NCBI GenBank assembly: GCA_046759145.1
Contig: JBHIBR010000128.1
Location: 1-5,947, forward strand
From: JBHIBR01 sp046759145 [NCBI: Nitrospinota bacterium]
Lineage (GTDB): Bacteria > UBA8248
Direction of reading: 5' to 3'
DNA: 5,947 nt
The position numbers were made by a program, and so were the translations under genes. Below are positions 3,918-5,947 of the stretch, piece by piece (positions within the stretch are counted from its first letter, which is position 1; every line of letters starts with the position of its first letter). The notes below the pieces were generated by a model, which was not told where the DNA came from, ran no database searches, and saw only the letters and a program-made list of their open reading frames with translations.

Positions 3918-5945
3918 GTGCTCTACTACTACGGGCGCCTCCCCATCCGCCACCGCGGCGAGAGCCGCCCCCTCTTCTTCGCCCGCGACTTCTGGGACGA
4001 GCCGAGCCCCTTCCTCTCGGGCCTGAGCGCGCTCCTCGACCGCCACCTCATGCTGCTGGCGGCGGGGCTCTGCGGGGCCTCTCTCCTGGGCGCCTGGCTC
4101 CTGGGGTGGGCGGGCGGCCCTCCCAACGCCCGGGCGCTGCTGCTCCTCTACGCGTTCGCCTCGGGGGGCTGCTACGGGGCCCGCCGCGCCTACCTCTCGC
4201 TGCGCGGGGGACGGGTGGACATCGACACCCTGATGGTGCTGGGGGCCCTGCTGAGCGTGGTGGTCGGAAGGCCCCTGGAGGGGGGGCTCCTCCTCTTCCT
4301 CTTCACCCTGAGCGGAGCCCTGGAGGAGCTGGCCCTCGGCCGCACGGACGCAGCCGTGCGCGCGCTGCTATCCCTTTTCCCCCGGGAGGCCACCGCGCTG
4401 TTGGACGGCCGCCACGTGGTGGTGCGCCTCCACGAGGTGGAGGTGGGAGATAGGCTCCTGGTCCGACCCGGCGAGCGGGTGCCCATCGACGGGCGGGTGG
4501 AGGAGGGACGCTCAGCGGTGGATGAGTCGCCCATCACGGGCGAGTTCCTCCCCCGGGACCGGGGGCCGGGCGACCCCGTCTTCGCCGGGACCATCAACGG
4601 CGCGGGGACGCTCGTGGTGCGGGCCGAGAAGCGCCACCAGGACACCACCCTCGCCCGCATCGTGGAGCTCGTGGTCAAAGCCCGCGAGCAACGCGCCCCC
4701 GTGGAGCGCACCCTGGACCGGGTGGGCTCGCGCTACACGCGGGTTGTGCTGGCCGGGGCCAGCGCCTTCACCCTGGTCTTGCTCCTGGGGGGCTACGCCC
4801 TCGGGGAGAGCTTCTCCCGGGGGGTCACCCTCCTCATCGTCGCCTCCCCGTGCGCCCTGATGATCTCGGCCCCGGCGGCTGTCCTCTCCGCCCTGGCCCG
4901 CTCGGCGCGCGCGGGGGTGCTCGTGAAGGGGGGGATACACCTCGAGAGCCTGGCCCGCGTGGACACCCTGGTGGCGGACAAAACTGGCACGCTCACGGCG
5001 GGGGAGGTGCACCTCGCGGAGGTGGTGCCCCTCGACAGGGGGAGCGAGAGCGAGGTGCTCCGCCTCGCCTACTCGCTCGAGCGCCTCTCGGCCCACCCCC
5101 TGGCGGCGGCCGTCTGCCGGCGGGCTGAGGAGGAGGGCATCGCCCCCCACGCGGTGTCGGAGGGGGTGAAGGTGCCGGGGGCGGGCCACCGGGGCTGGGT
5201 GGAGGGCCGGGAGGGTCGGGTGGGCACCCTGCCCTTCACCGGCGGGCTGGTGGGGGAAGAACTCCAGGCCGCACTCGGCGAACGCCTCCGCTCCCTCCAA
5301 TCGGGCGGGAAGACGGTTGTTGCCGTGGCGGCCCGGGGGGGAGCGGCGGGCCTCCTCGCCTTCGAGGATACCGTCCGCTCGGCCTCCCGGGGGCTTGCCC
5401 GGCGGCTCAAGTCGCTCGGCGTTCGCGAGCTCCACATGCTGACAGGAGACGCCCGCCCCGTGGCGGAGGCCGTGGCGGAGCGGCTCGGTTTCGACGCCCT
5501 CCGGGCGGAGCTCCTCCCTGAGGAGAAGGTGGGCGCGGTCCGCGAGCTCGTGGGCGGGGGTCGGACGGTGGCCATGGTGGGAGATGGGGTGAACGACGCT
5601 CCTGCCCTTCGGGCCGCCCACGTGGGCGTGGCCATGGGGAACATCGGGAGCGCAGCCGCCCTCGAGGCGGCCGACGTCATCCTCCTCCAGGACGACGTGG
5701 CCCGCCTCCCCTGGCTGCTGGGGCTGGCGCGGCGCACCCTGGCGGTGCTCCGCTTCAACCTGGGGCTCTCCATCGCGGTCATTACCCTCCTCTCGGCAGG
5801 GGTGATTGCGGGGCGAGTGGACCTGGCGCTGGGCGTGGTGGGCCACGAGGGGAGCACCCTGCTTGTGGTCGCCAACAGCTTGCGCCTGCTCTTCCACCCG
5901 TGCCCCTCCGCCGCGGGCAGGGCCGCCCCCACCGCCCGGGGATAG
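3918..5945 (+). CDS. P1B-4-type heavy-metal-translocating P-type ATPase (SPC / HEGST)
   Basis: A 675-residue inner-membrane ATPase that should pump a divalent transition metal out of the cytoplasm. Four helices (about 44-66, 71-90, 102-117, 119-140) precede the actuator domain with TGE at 207-209. Helices near 273-294 and 300-325 follow, the latter holding SPC (310-312). Next come the phosphorylated Asp354 in DKTGT, the nucleotide-domain His-Pro (393-394), TGD (509-511) and GDGVNDAP (555-562). Two last helices (about 611-632, 634-659) carry HEGST (643-647). SPC with HEG(G/S)T defines the P1B-4 group (CoaT, CtpD, PfeT-like), linked to Co2+, Fe2+ and sometimes Zn2+. There is no N-terminal HMA domain or Cys/His-rich tail, as is usual for the group. 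All catalytic motifs are intact. The start is GTG at 3918, 11 bp after the VIT1-type stop, with GGACGGAG (3906-3913) as ribosome-binding site. No ATG lies nearby, and the first Met is inside helix 1. The exact metal is not determined. Confidence 0.95.
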   Translation: MLYYYGRLPIRHRGESRPLFFARDFWDEPSPFLSGLSALLDRHLMLLAAGLCGASLLGAWLLGWAGGPPNARALLLLYAFASGGCYGARRAYLSLRGGRVDIDTLMVLGALLSVVVGRPLEGGLLLFLFTLSGALEELALGRTDAAVRALLSLFPREATALLDGRHVVVRLHEVEVGDRLLVRPGERVPIDGRVEEGRSAVDESPITGEFLPRDRGPGDPVFAGTINGAGTLVVRAEKRHQDTTLARIVELVVKAREQRAPVERTLDRVGSRYTRVVLAGASAFTLVLLLGGYALGESFSRGVTLLIVASPCALMISAPAAVLSALARSARAGVLVKGGIHLESLARVDTLVADKTGTLTAGEVHLAEVVPLDRGSESEVLRLAYSLERLSAHPLAAAVCRRAEEEGIAPHAVSEGVKVPGAGHRGWVEGREGRVGTLPFTGGLVGEELQAALGERLRSLQSGGKTVVAVAARGGAAGLLAFEDTVRSASRGLARRLKSLGVRELHMLTGDARPVAEAVAERLGFDALRAELLPEEKVGAVRELVGGGRTVAMVGDGVNDAPALRAAHVGVAMGNIGSAAALEAADVILLQDDVARLPWLLGLARRTLAVLRFNLGLSIAVITLLSAGVIAGRVDLALGVVGHEGSTLLVVANSLRLLFHPCPSAAGRAAPTARG

Positions 5946-5947
5946 CT

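Noticed and set aside
4512-5897. A 461-codon minus-strand open frame opposite the ATPase
   Set aside because: The composition is skewed to His/Arg/Gly/Glu with no recognisable domain, and the plus strand carries every P-type ATPase motif in order.
1-5947. Search for tRNA, rRNA, CRISPR repeats, transposase genes, target-site duplications or attachment sites
   Set aside because: None seen. The non-coding space is limited to short gaps and the 175-bp divergent region, and no long direct repeats were noticed.

Overview
The window is GC-rich bacterial DNA (roughly 70% G+C by eye, with strong G/C at third codon positions). It carries two divergent, tightly packed gene sets around a 175-bp control region at 2904-3078. 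Nothing fixes the taxon. A Tat-type signal peptide, GTG starts and high GC fit an uncultured or environmental high-GC bacterium, and that is inference only. I saw no tRNA, rRNA, CRISPR array, insertion sequence or phage gene. Every reading frame judged real is intact or simply cut by the window edge.

Leftward set (minus strand, read from 2903 down to 1): a class IV PLP-dependent aminotransferase of the branched-chain / D-amino-acid type (2903-1989); a DUF362 protein with a twin-arginine-like signal peptide (1909-848); and a ten-helix EamA/DMT-family permease (835 to beyond the left edge). The first gap is 79 bp and holds two GC-rich hairpins. The second gap is only 12 bp. A strong sigma-70-like promoter (TTGACA, 17-bp spacer, TAGAGT) lies upstream of the aminotransferase, with palindromes at its -10 and start region. 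An amino-acid or amino-acid-like metabolite that is transaminated and exported would fit genes 1 and 3, but no substrate can be read from the sequence.

Rightward set (plus strand, 3079-5945): a VIT1/CCC1-family membrane protein followed after 11 bp by a P1B-type ATPase. The ATPase has an SPC motif in its sixth helix and HEGST in its last helix, the signature of the P1B-4 group (Co/Fe/Zn-type divalent metal efflux). Both families handle divalent metals, chiefly ferrous iron, so the pair reads as a metal-efflux or metal-tolerance operon. An extended -10 (TGCTAGAAT) precedes it.

The most notable points are the VIT1-type protein, which keeps its acidic cytoplasmic metal-binding region but seems to lack the usual membrane Asp and Met of the family, its pairing with a P1B-4 pump, and the compact back-to-back promoter region with palindromes between the two operons.
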